This document shows, piece by piece, positions 1 through 8,644 of a stretch of 64,000 nt of DNA (position 1 is the stretch's first letter; the number at the start of each line of letters is the position of its first letter). The translations under genes and the position numbers were made by a program. Below the pieces are notes generated by a model. That model made no database searches and was not told where the DNA came from. It saw nothing but the letters and a program-made list of their open reading frames with translations. The stretch is from an uncultured Candidatus Melainabacteria bacterium (lineage in GTDB: Bacteria > Cyanobacteriota > Vampirovibrionia > Gastranaerophilales > Gastranaerophilaceae): positions 1-64,000 of the forward strand of contig CAKVIE010000002.1 of NCBI GenBank assembly GCA_934754505.1. Direction: 5' to 3'.

Positions 1-1
1 C

Positions 2-29
2 AAAAAACAATTCACCGGATTGTTTTTTT
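2..29. terminator. Terminator-like hairpin at window edge
   Basis: An A-run/T-run stem (ACAAT/ATTGT flanked by A6 and T7) around a short G+C loop. It probably ends transcription of a gene lying left of the window. It could work in either direction. Confidence 0.5.
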
Positions 30-63
30 CGGCAGAGTGCACTCTGCTCACTGGTCGCTCCGC

Positions 64-205
64 TCCTCGTGATGACGCATTTCTTTCCGATGTCATTGCG
101 AGGGAAACGTAGTTTTCCGTGGCAATCCATAAAAAACTTTCAAAATAAAAACAGATTAGCTAAACTGAAAAGCAACTTGTTGCCTCGTGGCAGTCCTGAA
201 GAACG
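64..205 (+). repeat. Dispersed hairpin repeat, copy A
   Basis: A composite noncoding repeat. First comes a module with arms GTCATTGCGAGG and CCGTGGCAATCC enclosing a self-complementary centre (GGAAAAC/GTTTTCC type). About 45 bp of A+T-rich spacer follows, then a second hairpin around GCAACTTGTTGC and another GTGGCA arm. Similar copies lie at about 38199-38310 (opposite orientation), 62353-62510 and 62706-62850. It occurs only outside genes. Function is unknown; a REP-like or MITE-like element is the best guess. Confidence 0.7.
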
Positions 206-211
206 AACGAA

Positions 212-523
212 GTGATTTGTAGCGAGTTGTAGGCGAAAATAAACTTCTCTAAAACCTTTCCTTATTTTCAAAACTAAAATGAGCCGTACAAATCGACATG
301 CCCTTTTGGGTAAACCGCAGGTTCAACTCGGAGAACGATTTTTTTGCAAAAAAAAAATCGGAATGACAGTGATTTGTAGCGAGTTGTAGGCGAAATAAAC
401 TTCTCTAAACCTTTCCTGATTTTCAAAACTAAAATGAGCCGTACAAATCGATATGCCCTTTTGGGTAAACCGTAGGTTCAACCTGGAGAACGATTTTTTG
501 CAAAAAAAAATCGGAATGACAGG
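212..523. repeat. 157-bp tandem duplication next to tRNA-Pro
   Basis: Two near-identical units start at 212 and 369 (period 157). They differ by a few substitutions and by changes in homopolymer length. Each unit ends with the same 12 bases as the minus-strand tRNA-Pro 3' end (TCGGAATGACAG), preceded by a T-run/A-run hairpin. The unit next to the tRNA therefore runs into the real tRNA gene and the outer one carries only a tRNA tail copy. Confidence 0.8.
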
Positions 524-584
524 ATTTGAACCTGCGACCCCTGCGACCCGAACACAGTGCGCTACCAAACTGCGCTACATTCCG
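511..584 (-). tRNA. tRNA-Pro (anticodon CGG)
   Basis: Read on the minus strand, the acceptor arms CGGAATG and CATTCCG pair. The D-arm contains AGCGCAGTTTGGTAGCGC. The anticodon stem CTGTG/CGCAG closes loop TTCGGGT with anticodon CGG. The T-loop is TTCAAAT. CCA is not encoded. A T9 run follows the gene directly and probably terminates it. Confidence 0.93.
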
Positions 585-725
585 ATTTTTTATTAAATTT
601 ATACATCTATCTTAACTCAAATATTATAAAAATCAATCGGGTTTTAAAATTTTATAAAAAATTTTTAATCAACAAATAATTTAATATCTTTTTGACAAAA
701 AAAGATTAATCATTAAATACAAAAT

Positions 726-1361
726 ATGATTGAGAGTATTAAAAAAATATTTCACATAACAAACCCCTGTACTAACACGGGCATGAGCATTGAAGAAAAA
801 ATTGAAACAATGTACAATTCCCTCGCCGCTGATGAAATTACTTTAAAAGTCGGCAGCGATTTAACAAAATTTTCACAAAACATCGTTTCACAAATTGGCA
901 TTATCCGTGAGAACACGTTTGAAACTTCCGGTTTTATTATCCCGAAAGTCAGATTATTATCGGCGGAAAATTTTCAAGAAAACGAATACGAAATCGCAAT
1001 AAACAACGAGGTTTTGTACAGCGGATTTACGCTGCTTAACGAAGATGATGCCGTTTTTGACATTATCAACAACTTCAAAGATACATGCCACGAAAAATTA
1101 GACAAACTTTTCACAAACTCTGTAACCGAAAAATATATCGATATTGTTCAAAAAAACAATAGCCGCCTCGTTTGGAATTTATCAAACGTCATGCCTCTTT
1201 GGGGTATAAAATATATTTTGATAAACATTTTGCAAAAAGGTAAATCAATAAAAAACATCAATTTATTATTCGAAAAAATGTGTGAATATTCAACGAAAAG
1301 CAAAAAAACACCTACCCCTTACGACATCGCCGAAAAGGTCTTTAACGAATGCTGCAAATAA
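726..1361 (+). CDS. Stand-alone FlhA/SctV-type cytoplasmic domain protein (FHIPEP C-domain-like)
   Basis: A 211-residue soluble protein with no signal peptide or membrane segment. Residues about 40-105 follow the FlhA C-domain pattern: a helix with an I..IR motif, then GFIIPKVRLL, then ENEYEIAINNEVLYSG. Residues about 110-205 match the later FlhA helical part: a VMP segment, then IKYILINILQKGKSIKNI, aligned with the family's LQNLL..VPIRD motif. FlhA/SctV proteins are export gates with eight membrane helices plus this domain; here the membrane part is absent and the domain is shortened. I infer a role as an export-chaperone docking protein or adaptor. No other secretion gene is nearby. Family assignment is by eye and is the uncertain step. 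The start is the first ATG, with no strong Shine-Dalgarno visible. Confidence 0.6.
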   Translation: MIESIKKIFHITNPCTNTGMSIEEKIETMYNSLAADEITLKVGSDLTKFSQNIVSQIGIIRENTFETSGFIIPKVRLLSAENFQENEYEIAINNEVLYSGFTLLNEDDAVFDIINNFKDTCHEKLDKLFTNSVTEKYIDIVQKNNSRLVWNLSNVMPLWGIKYILINILQKGKSIKNINLLFEKMCEYSTKSKKTPTPYDIAEKVFNECCK

Positions 1362-1380
1362 AAATCCCGAATTTTTACAA

Positions 1381-1409
1381 TAAAAAATCAAGCCGATTCA
1401 GCTTGATTA
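1381..1409 (-). terminator. Terminator of the 51-codon gene
   Basis: Stem AATCAAGC/GCTTGATT with a 7-nt loop, followed on the minus strand by T6. It lies 45 bp beyond the stop of the small minus-strand gene and has no T-run on the plus strand. Confidence 0.65.
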
Positions 1410-1453
1410 ATAAACTCTACTCTCTCAGAAATGATGCGTTAAATCGAAAATAA

Positions 1454-1609
1454 TTAATTCAACGCAACTAATTTTGTTTTAATTCCCATATCGGAATTGA
1501 ATGATTTAGCATTTGCAATGCCAATAGCACGTCTTTTTTTCGCACCTTTAAGAAGAAATTCAACACTTGATGAAATATTATTATTAGATTTTTTAATCAT
1601 TTTAATCAT
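1454..1609 (-). CDS. Small basic protein, 51 residues
   Basis: A short gene starting at an ATG (1609) with a good ribosome site AAGGGA eight bases upstream and a terminator hairpin directly downstream. The product begins with two MIK repeats, then an asparagine/serine-rich stretch. A basic segment GAKKRRAIGIANAKSF follows and the end is hydrophobic. An in-frame ATG three codons in (1600) is an alternative start. I recognise no family. The RBS plus terminator and the protein-like composition argue that it is real. It could be a small nucleic-acid-binding or membrane-associated peptide, but nothing in the sequence decides this. Confidence 0.55.
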   Translation of the reverse strand: MIKMIKKSNNNISSSVEFLLKGAKKRRAIGIANAKSFNSDMGIKTKLVALN

Positions 1610-1931
1610 CTGCAAAATCCCTTACTCAGTTTACTTAATATTTATCGACCAAAAAACAAAAAAACTTTAATCAGATTTAAACACTTGTTACATTTGTTTA
1701 CAATAAAAATTAAAAGAATAAATACAAGAATAATTCTAAAGATTATACTTTTGCTGATTTTAGAAAAACAATATTTATCCGAAAAACCGTTTATAAAAAC
1801 AGTTATTTTCGAGATGTTGAAAAATTAAAAAAAAGGTACAAAAGAGTGTTATTCGTTGATTTTCAAGAAATATAGAGCAGTAAAAAAAGAGATTTTCAAA
1901 AAAAAATTTAAAAATTTTTTGATTAAAGGTA

Positions 1932-1960
1932 TTTACATATTTTTTTCAGCGAATTATAAT
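1932..1960 (+). promoter_or_regulatory. Promoter of tRNA-Asn
   Basis: A -35 TTTACA (1932-1937) and a -10 TATAAT (1955-1960) are separated by exactly 17 bp. The -10 lies 16 bp before the tRNA 5' end. Confidence 0.75.
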
Positions 1961-1976
1961 AAACGTACAGAGTTAT

Positions 1977-2051
<75 letters not shown>

Positions 2052-2054
2052 TTA

Positions 2055-2085
2055 AAAAAAGGTCAGCATGTCTGACCTTTTTTGT
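2055..2085. terminator. Bidirectional terminator between tRNA-Asn and res
   Basis: Stem GGTCAG/CTGACC, 5-nt loop, A7 on one side and T6 on the other. It ends tRNA-Asn on the plus strand and the mod-res operon on the minus strand. Confidence 0.85.
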
Positions 2086-2093
2086 TGCGTATC

Positions 2094-4727
2094 TTACAAA
2101 ATCTTCATCATTGCTTTTACAAACTGATCTTGTCTGTCAGCTTTATTAAAAAAAGGGAAACCGATTATTTTATAATTGTTATCGTCAACAAGAGTTTTAA
2201 CTGGTATTCCAGATTCCTCAATTTGCAATAAGAATTCTTCTTTCCATACGTCAGGTTTTATATATATACTACCTTTAGGCTCAATGAATATCTGGTACTG
2301 GTCTGTAATGTTACCTTCTTTTTTTGTCATAATAAGAACATAGTCAGGTTCAAAGCGTTCCCCACCATTGAAAGAGAACAATTTTAATTGTCTTTCATTT
2401 CTTATTAAATAAACCTTATCACATTTGTTCTTTAAATCTTGTACGTGGTCTTTAAAGTATGCAACGAATTCTTTTTCTTCACTTGTTCCATAGTTATCCG
2501 TAAAAACGAACCAATCTTCATTAGAAAGATTTACTTTTAAATGCTCTGATATTGCACCACTTGATTGTGATACCCCTTGACCATCTCCATGAGGGTCAGT
2601 ATAACTTACAGTCTTGTCTCTGAATACTTCGCATAGTTTTCTTGGTTTAAATTCTTTTGTACCTTCATAGGTTTCTTCAATATCAGAGATTTTGTTTGAT
2701 ATTTTACCTAATGTATATTTCAATGCTAAATACAATTGCTCATTGGTGATTTCAATATTACTAATTCTTATACTTACCTTAATATTACCCAAGTATTTTG
2801 AATCGGTTACAAACTGCTTAATTGAAGTTAAATTAGGATAATACTGTTTAAGGGTATTAAATTTGAATATGTTATATTGTCTTAAAGCCTTATGCACGAT
2901 AGGATAAGAAATGCTTGAAATAACGAATTCTTTTAATATTCCTCTTTCACATGTGCTTGTATCGTCTTCTGAATTTTCCAATAATGATATTGTGCTTGAA
3001 GCACCTGCTGACAGGTCATAATTATAGATAGTATTACGAACAGAAGGCAAAAGTTCCGTTATTGTATTTCTTGATTTAACTACTCTTTCATTTTCAAAAA
3101 CCAACCCTTGTTTGTATAAATTATCATTTTTGAATTCTTCTTTAAGAATATAAGAACATTCTTTAATATTATCTGGTATTAAACCGATACCTCTCATTGC
3201 AGTGGTAAGTTCTGATATGTAGGTAGAATTATTCATACAATGATAATAAAGCGTTTCACATACTCGCAGTTCATTATTTATATCGTCATCAAATTTGCGT
3301 AAAAACCTTTCTGTTTTATCTGTAGTTGTAAAAGGGCAATATCTTGCACCACGGCCAATTAATTGGGCTTCTTGAATAGTTTGTTTTCCTGGACCTCCAT
3401 GTCTTTCAGCACTTCGGGTTTCATAAAGCCTTACTATATCAAACAAATTAAGAACATCCCAACCTTCATTTAATTGGTCAACAGCAAAGATACAACGAAT
3501 AAGATTGTTTCTGTCTTCTAATGAATTAATCTGTAATTGATAATTTCCCTTATCTTCTTTACTGTTGACTGAAACACATTTCTCATTTGAGAAATCTTCT
3601 CTGATTTCAGCAATAAGTTCCTCTGTTGTTAAATGTTTGTCAAAGTATTCAAACATTTTAACAAGTAACGGATGACTATTCTGTGTTCTGATTCTTACCA
3701 AATCTGCTTCTGATAAATTATCAATAAGAGGGCGAAAATATTTTGCATAAAACTCTTTACTACCTATCTTTATTTCCCCTTTTTTAGTTTTTGCTGTTTC
3801 AATATTGTCGCTTTTGAATAGTATTACTGGTTTAATAGTCTTCTTATTATCTTGAAATAACTTTAATCTATACTGACTTAATAAGATTGCTTGTAATACT
3901 CTATCACTTAAAGGTACGTGAGATTGAAAAGTCTTAACTTCCTTAGAATAACGGTCTTCTCTAAACTTCTTAAGCGGATAGTCTACTATTATTTTCTTTT
4001 CGTACTCATTTTTTATGTAAGGATTCTTTAAGTCGCAAGTTGCAGTAAATTCGAGTAATACATTATCTCTATCTGAATTAAATATTCTATTAACTGTTGT
4101 TTCCCAATTGTTCTTATTTTCTTTTTCAGCCTTAGACAATCCTTTTTTTGTTTCGATATTTAAATGGTGGGCTTCGTCCGCAATTAGTACAATTTTATTT
4201 TCTGCAAAGTCATCATCAGTCAAACCATTCTCTTTAAACTGGATAAGACTCATGTGTAATCCTTGAATCGTAGTAAAACAAATGTTAATGTCTTCTTTAT
4301 TACAGCCTTGAAAGTTATCTACTGTACGTATTTTAACAATTTCACCGTCAATGTTGATTTCATCGTTAAACAAGTATTTACTTGAAGTCCGGTTAATAAA
4401 ATTATCTTTGGTCTTTTGAACAATGTTATCAGTATTAACAAAGAATAGGAAATTTCTATACCCCTTCTTATATAAATATAGAATTAAACCTGCCATTATA
4501 AGAGTCTTACCACTACCAGTTGCCATGTGGAATAGGACTTGTGATGGTTTACGATATAACCGTTCATTTTCAAAGTATGTTATAAAGTTTCTAAATGCTA
4601 ATTCTTGATAAGGACGAATAGTATATTTCTGCGTAAGATTCTTTGTTACATACTTTGGTAATTCCTTGTACACTTCTGGTGCAAACTCTTTAATTGCATT
4701 TATGTCGTCAAATAAGAATGTTCCCAT
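2094..4727 (-). CDS. res: Type III restriction enzyme, Res subunit (helicase-nuclease)
   Basis: 877 residues, the usual size for the restriction/translocation subunit of type III systems. The superfamily II helicase core shows Walker A ATGSGKT (K74), Walker B/DEAH (D184, in IADEAHH), an NEGWDV segment (motif V region) and the Q.IGRGAR motif VI. Near the C-terminus FEPDYVL followed by FIEPKG fits the PD-(D/E)xK endonuclease site of this family. Res works in a complex with Mod: it hydrolyses ATP, moves on DNA and cuts beside recognition sites in inverse orientation. Its ATG lies just 2 nt after the mod stop, so the two genes are co-transcribed and probably translationally coupled. No truncation or frameshift is seen. 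Confidence 0.93.
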   Translation of the reverse strand: MGTFLFDDINAIKEFAPEVYKELPKYVTKNLTQKYTIRPYQELAFRNFITYFENERLYRKPSQVLFHMATGSGKTLIMAGLILYLYKKGYRNFLFFVNTDNIVQKTKDNFINRTSSKYLFNDEINIDGEIVKIRTVDNFQGCNKEDINICFTTIQGLHMSLIQFKENGLTDDDFAENKIVLIADEAHHLNIETKKGLSKAEKENKNNWETTVNRIFNSDRDNVLLEFTATCDLKNPYIKNEYEKKIIVDYPLKKFREDRYSKEVKTFQSHVPLSDRVLQAILLSQYRLKLFQDNKKTIKPVILFKSDNIETAKTKKGEIKIGSKEFYAKYFRPLIDNLSEADLVRIRTQNSHPLLVKMFEYFDKHLTTEELIAEIREDFSNEKCVSVNSKEDKGNYQLQINSLEDRNNLIRCIFAVDQLNEGWDVLNLFDIVRLYETRSAERHGGPGKQTIQEAQLIGRGARYCPFTTTDKTERFLRKFDDDINNELRVCETLYYHCMNNSTYISELTTAMRGIGLIPDNIKECSYILKEEFKNDNLYKQGLVFENERVVKSRNTITELLPSVRNTIYNYDLSAGASSTISLLENSEDDTSTCERGILKEFVISSISYPIVHKALRQYNIFKFNTLKQYYPNLTSIKQFVTDSKYLGNIKVSIRISNIEITNEQLYLALKYTLGKISNKISDIEETYEGTKEFKPRKLCEVFRDKTVSYTDPHGDGQGVSQSSGAISEHLKVNLSNEDWFVFTDNYGTSEEKEFVAYFKDHVQDLKNKCDKVYLIRNERQLKLFSFNGGERFEPDYVLIMTKKEGNITDQYQIFIEPKGSIYIKPDVWKEEFLLQIEESGIPVKTLVDDNNYKIIGFPFFNKADRQDQFVKAMMKIL

Positions 4728-4729
4728 AT

Positions 4730-6745
4730 CTATACACCCTCACCGTAGAAACTTCTTGCAAATGCCTTTTCTTCTTCTGTTACAGCAAGTTCTTCATCTT
4801 CCATATCACAGTAATTAACATATAGTAAATTCTTGTCTAATACTTGAATTAAGAATTTTTGTTTGTCTTCTGTTGATAGTTCTTTAAAGTCTTGTTCTGA
4901 TTCCTTGAGCTTATTTATATCTGCCTTATAACTAATAAACTCTGAATCTGTAATTTCCTTATACAATTCATTCAACTTATTATCATCTGCAACTTGTATT
5001 TCGTTTATATACTTGTGGTTAAGTTCTTTTAGTTCACAATAAACGAAACTTCCACCACCCTGCCAGTTAATATCTTTATTTTTAGATATCCCAGTTTTAT
5101 CACCATTAACAACATTTTTTAAACGAACATAACTATCATTTTCTCCATAGTTTAATTGTTCAATCCCAATAAATTGTCTTTGCATTTTATGTGCAACTGC
5201 AGCCGTAGTTCCACAGCCTAAATGATAATCTAATACAATATCATTCGGTTTTGTTGTCATGTTAATGATTTCTTTTAATAATTTTTCTGGTTTTTTACCA
5301 TTTTTTAGTTTAACCCCACCTTCTTTTGCTATTCCAGCCCATGATATATGTTGCCAAAAATTAGTTAAAAGCTCTGTTATAGTTCTTTTTCCATTCAATT
5401 CTTGTATTTTGTTAGAATAAAATGCTAAAGGTCCACCATTATAAAAATATGTTTTTTTACCCGTTTGTCCTGTATATACATATATTTCAGAGCGATTCTC
5501 TTTGGATAAATTTTGTAGTGTTTTCATTTCTTCAGTTGGATTATGTAAATCTCTTATGCTTACGATATTTTCAGCATTTTGGTATGCAAAATCAGATATC
5601 ATAGCTTCCATAACATTTTTGTAAAAACCTTTAAATAAATCTTTAGCTTGTGCCTCATCTTTAAAACCATTTGATTTTAGTACTTGTTCTTTTATAGGTA
5701 TAAATTGCCAATGGGAAGTGTCTTCTGGATTTTTTTCATCTCTACTTAAAAATAAATTGTAATTTTTATTATAGACAGCTTCGGTATAAGAAAGTTTAAA
5801 GTCAAAATCATTTTTTTCTTTTGTGTAAAATAAAATGTATTCAGAAACATCTATTGGACCTGGGTTTACTGCTTTAAAACCAGAAGGGGCAGATGTTTTA
5901 ACTGTTATAATCTGAGCTTTATTATTTATTCCAAAAACTTCATCCAAAAGTATATTCAGATAACCTAATTCGTGGTGGTCACATTGAACAAATATACAGC
6001 CATCTTTTCTTAGTAATTTTTTTGCATAGACCAGCCTGTTTTTCATAAATGTTAACCATGTTGAATGATTAAAATTATCATTATATTTAAAACTATCTCC
6101 ACCTGTATTGTAAGGAGGGTCAATATATATGCACTTAACTCTACCTTCATATCTTTTCAATATTGAAGATAATGCAAGTAAGTTATTACCTTTGATTAAC
6201 AAGTTATCATTGTCTTTAAATTCTGTTATTGGTTCTTCACCATCTTTAGTATATCTCTTCACGTTAGTAAATACTTTAGGTGCAAGAAGCCTGTCAACAT
6301 CATCAGATGCAAGCAATTCATTATAGAATATCTCCCCTCTCTTTTGGTCTTCTTTTGTTTGACCACCTTCTAACACGCAATCTTTATAAGGGAATGACAG
6401 AACTACATCATTCTTAGAAGAAATGAATTGTTCTTTGCTATCAATAAGTCCAATGGTATTCTTAAATCTTGTATATGAATCTTGAAGAAAAGCCTTGTTA
6501 TTTATAGCCCAACCAAATGCGGTCTTATCAAATACTAATGTTCCATCAATATCAGTAAAAAACTTTTCTTTCATTCTATCATTAGATAATAGCAACTTAA
6601 TCAAGTCTTTATCCATCTTCATAGCACATTCATAGACTTTATTTCTTAATAAGTCTTTACCATTATCGGCATAAAATCTCTGTTCTGGATCTTGCTTCAA
6701 TAAGTCCAATAATTCAAAATAAAATCCTTTTCTCTCTTCTGACAT
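4730..6745 (-). CDS. mod: Type III restriction-modification methyltransferase, Mod subunit
   Basis: 671 residues. The N6-adenine methyltransferase motif IV DPPYNTGG (D209) precedes the SAM-binding motif I (YHLGCGTT, about residue 510). This is the beta-class order typical of type III Mod proteins, with the target-recognition region between them. It methylates one strand of an asymmetric site and confers specificity on Res. I place the start at the ATG at 6745, because AAAGGAC lies five bases upstream. An upstream in-frame TTG at 6787 has no ribosome site. I see no simple repeat tract that would suggest phase variation. The recognition sequence cannot be deduced from the sequence. Confidence 0.93.
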   Translation of the reverse strand: MSEERKGFYFELLDLLKQDPEQRFYADNGKDLLRNKVYECAMKMDKDLIKLLLSNDRMKEKFFTDIDGTLVFDKTAFGWAINNKAFLQDSYTRFKNTIGLIDSKEQFISSKNDVVLSFPYKDCVLEGGQTKEDQKRGEIFYNELLASDDVDRLLAPKVFTNVKRYTKDGEEPITEFKDNDNLLIKGNNLLALSSILKRYEGRVKCIYIDPPYNTGGDSFKYNDNFNHSTWLTFMKNRLVYAKKLLRKDGCIFVQCDHHELGYLNILLDEVFGINNKAQIITVKTSAPSGFKAVNPGPIDVSEYILFYTKEKNDFDFKLSYTEAVYNKNYNLFLSRDEKNPEDTSHWQFIPIKEQVLKSNGFKDEAQAKDLFKGFYKNVMEAMISDFAYQNAENIVSIRDLHNPTEEMKTLQNLSKENRSEIYVYTGQTGKKTYFYNGGPLAFYSNKIQELNGKRTITELLTNFWQHISWAGIAKEGGVKLKNGKKPEKLLKEIINMTTKPNDIVLDYHLGCGTTAAVAHKMQRQFIGIEQLNYGENDSYVRLKNVVNGDKTGISKNKDINWQGGGSFVYCELKELNHKYINEIQVADDNKLNELYKEITDSEFISYKADINKLKESEQDFKELSTEDKQKFLIQVLDKNLLYVNYCDMEDEELAVTEEEKAFARSFYGEGV

Positions 6746-7035
6746 AATTTGTCCTTTATAAAAATTGTAAAATTCAGTTTTTTTCAAGTTGTAAAATTAT
6801 TAATAGTATATCTCTTCATTATTTTTTACTATACAAACTTAACATCGTTAACGTTTGGATAGAATAAAGCACAAAAAAAATCCTACAAAATAACGACATC
6901 TTTTCGACAGATATACAAAAGATTTTTGGAAATATTTTATATGTATTAGTTTCATATTTCACACTCATTAAATTCAAAAAAATGTTAAAATAGAATCTAC
7001 TACAAATGTAAATGCCATAAATTTTAATAACGGGC

Positions 7036-7509
7036 ATGGATTATACAAAAATTTTAAATTATATAAAAAACATGCCCGATAATTTTTCTTTAACCGGAAA
7101 CAACCAATATTTTGATTTTGCCTAACCGGAATTTATTCTCAGGCGGACAAAAGAAAGCTTTTTTGAAATTGAAAAAATCCAATATGAACAAGCTCTCAAC
7201 GACTACCAAAAGACTTATCTTGAGGGCATAAAAGAGATGAATACGGGGCTTGTGGAATATAATACAGCTCAAAAAAATTATCAGGAAGCCATAAAGAAAA
7301 TAAATACAGAGAAAAAAATATATAATTTAGCAAAAGATAAAACAAAAATCGGTGCTACTTCAAAATTGGACGAGCTTTTAGCAAAAGAAATATACTTGCT
7401 TGCAGAAAAAGAAATTATTTCAAGCAAAATAGACACAATAATTTCAACAATCGGGCTATATAAAGCAGGCGGTGGAGTTGATTTGTACAAAATAAACGAA
7501 AATCTTTAA
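7036..7509 (+). pseudogene. Decayed 3' fragment of a TolC-family outer-membrane efflux protein
   Basis: Only the last ~155 codons of a TolC/OprM-type protein remain, and they are broken. One frame reads NFSLTGN...YFDFA and then stops at 7123. The neighbouring frame supplies NLFSGGQKKAF, the typical FSGG motif. The original frame resumes with FEIEKIQYEQALNDYQKT and ends with IGLYKAGGGVDL, the family's usual C-terminal motif. At least two indels are needed, one probably in the T-run near 7160. The N-terminal two thirds of the gene is missing. The ORF from 7237 is the intact tail of this remnant and not a separate gene. Confidence 0.8.
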
Positions 7510-7540
7510 AACTCGAGCAGATTTAAAATTTTCAAAGAAT

Positions 7541-7568
7541 GCCCAAAAGTTTTTGTTTGGGCTTTTTT
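7541..7568 (+). terminator. Terminator of the former TolC-like gene
   Basis: Stem GCCCAAA/TTTGGGC followed by T6, 32 bp after the remnant's stop codon. The intact terminator supports the reading that a real plus-strand gene once ended here. Confidence 0.8.
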
Positions 7569-7622
7569 ATGTTTAAATTTCTCTAAAATTGTAGAGAATA
7601 TGATATTTTCGTCGCAGGGGGG

Positions 7623-8033
7623 TTATTTTTTATTATTCAACAGGTAGCGGACAAATTCATTAACATCTTTTTGTTTATCATTGAGTAAAGTTTTTAACTC
7701 GCCTTTATCCAAAAATTTTCCACCGCAGGAATAACATTCATCAATAATTACGGGAACACCTGCATAAACTTTGTTTTTAACCATTTTGAAATGACAAACG
7801 GGGCATTTTCTAACAGAATCAACAACAGAAATATGATCCATTGTAATAAAGTCCTGCAAAATTAAAGCCAAATCTAAATGTTCGGAAGATAATTTTTCTA
7901 ATTCCTGATTATCAAACCATATACCGCCGCAGCCTTGGGAGCAAATATCTACGTAAAATTTGCCGCCAATGCATATTTTTTTCATTAAAGTGCCGCAAGC
8001 AGGACATTTTATATCTTGTTTTGTATCAACCAT
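7623..8033 (-). CDS. Double zinc-ribbon protein (zf-TFIIB family)
   Basis: 136 residues with two treble-clef/ribbon units. The first has CPACG followed by CSQGCGGIWFD; the second has CPVCH followed by CYSCGGKFLDKGEL. The pattern CPxC...CxxCGGxWFDxxEL is that of the zf-TFIIB family of small bacterial proteins, whose function is mostly unknown. Each unit should bind one zinc ion. The start is supported by AAAAGGA eight bases upstream. The gene stands alone between the TolC remnant and the DUF378 gene. A role in nucleic-acid or protein binding is inference. Confidence 0.85.
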   Translation of the reverse strand: MVDTKQDIKCPACGTLMKKICIGGKFYVDICSQGCGGIWFDNQELEKLSSEHLDLALILQDFITMDHISVVDSVRKCPVCHFKMVKNKVYAGVPVIIDECYSCGGKFLDKGELKTLLNDKQKDVNEFVRYLLNNKK

Positions 8034-8117
8034 AATATTTTCCTTTTTACTTTATTATACTTGTTTTTACAAAACAGTTAAATAATTAATGTATTTTAAA
8101 ATTTCCAACAAAACATA

Positions 8118-8148
8118 ATAAAAATGCCTATCAAACGATAAGCATTTT
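8118..8148 (-). terminator. Terminator of the DUF378 gene
   Basis: Stem AAAATGCTTATC pairing with GATAGGCATTTT on the minus strand, then a T-rich tail. It lies 56 bp after the stop. Confidence 0.7.
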
Positions 8149-8203
8149 CAACAAAAATCAATCTCTTAGTCTATCAATTTTCCAAACTGTCAAATTTCTA
8201 AAA

Positions 8204-8413
8204 TCAGACAATTTTTCTATCACAGGCACACGCTCTTGTTGTCAAAGCCGCATATACCGCACTTATTCCGACAAGCGAATAAACTATTCTCGACAATATG
8301 GTCATATCGCCAAGCAAAAAGGCTACCAAATCAAAATTGAAAATTCCGACCAAGCCCCAGTTTACCGCTCCTATCAAAACAAGTGTATATGCTATGTTTC
8401 TAAGTGTTTCCAT
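8204..8413 (-). CDS. DUF378 small membrane protein
   Basis: 69 residues with two hydrophobic helices. NWGLVGIFNFDLVAFLLG in the loop between them is the hallmark of the DUF378 family of small inner-membrane proteins. The C-terminus is unusually Cys/Arg rich (TRACACDRK). A purine-rich GAGAGGGGGA ribosome site precedes the ATG. The family's function is not established. The gene is divergent from cysS, with a 230-bp spacer between them. Confidence 0.88.
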   Translation of the reverse strand: METLRNIAYTLVLIGAVNWGLVGIFNFDLVAFLLGDMTILSRIVYSLVGISAVYAALTTRACACDRKIV

Positions 8414-8592
8414 TGAAATCCCCCTCTCTTTATTTTTTGTTTTCTGAAAATTATGTTTTCACCAAACGCAATTCTTATACTAATTTTAACGGTTTATCTC
8501 CCCGTTTCATTCCCCGTTATAATTATCTTTTCACTCTCTGCATTCCTCTTTCGGCTATTTTTAAGAAGAATTTTTTATTGTTTTTCATATAA

Positions 8593-8621
8593 TTGCTTGA
8601 CGATTGTTGTTGGGGTATAAT
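8593..8621 (+). promoter_or_regulatory. Promoter of cysS
   Basis: A -35 TTGCTT (8593-8598), 17-bp spacer and -10 TATAAT (8616-8621), 24 bp before the cysS ATG. The rest of the 8414-8644 spacer shows nothing else recognisable. Confidence 0.75.
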
Positions 8622-8644
8622 AATTCTCAAAAAGTGAGGTCAAA

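Noticed and set aside
323..568. 81-codon minus-strand frame
   Set aside because: It lies within the tandem repeat and the tRNA-Pro gene; it has no ribosome site and its sequence is the repeat translated.
6819..7037. 72-codon minus-strand frame upstream of mod
   Set aside because: A+T-rich chance frame, no ribosome site, no protein-like pattern.
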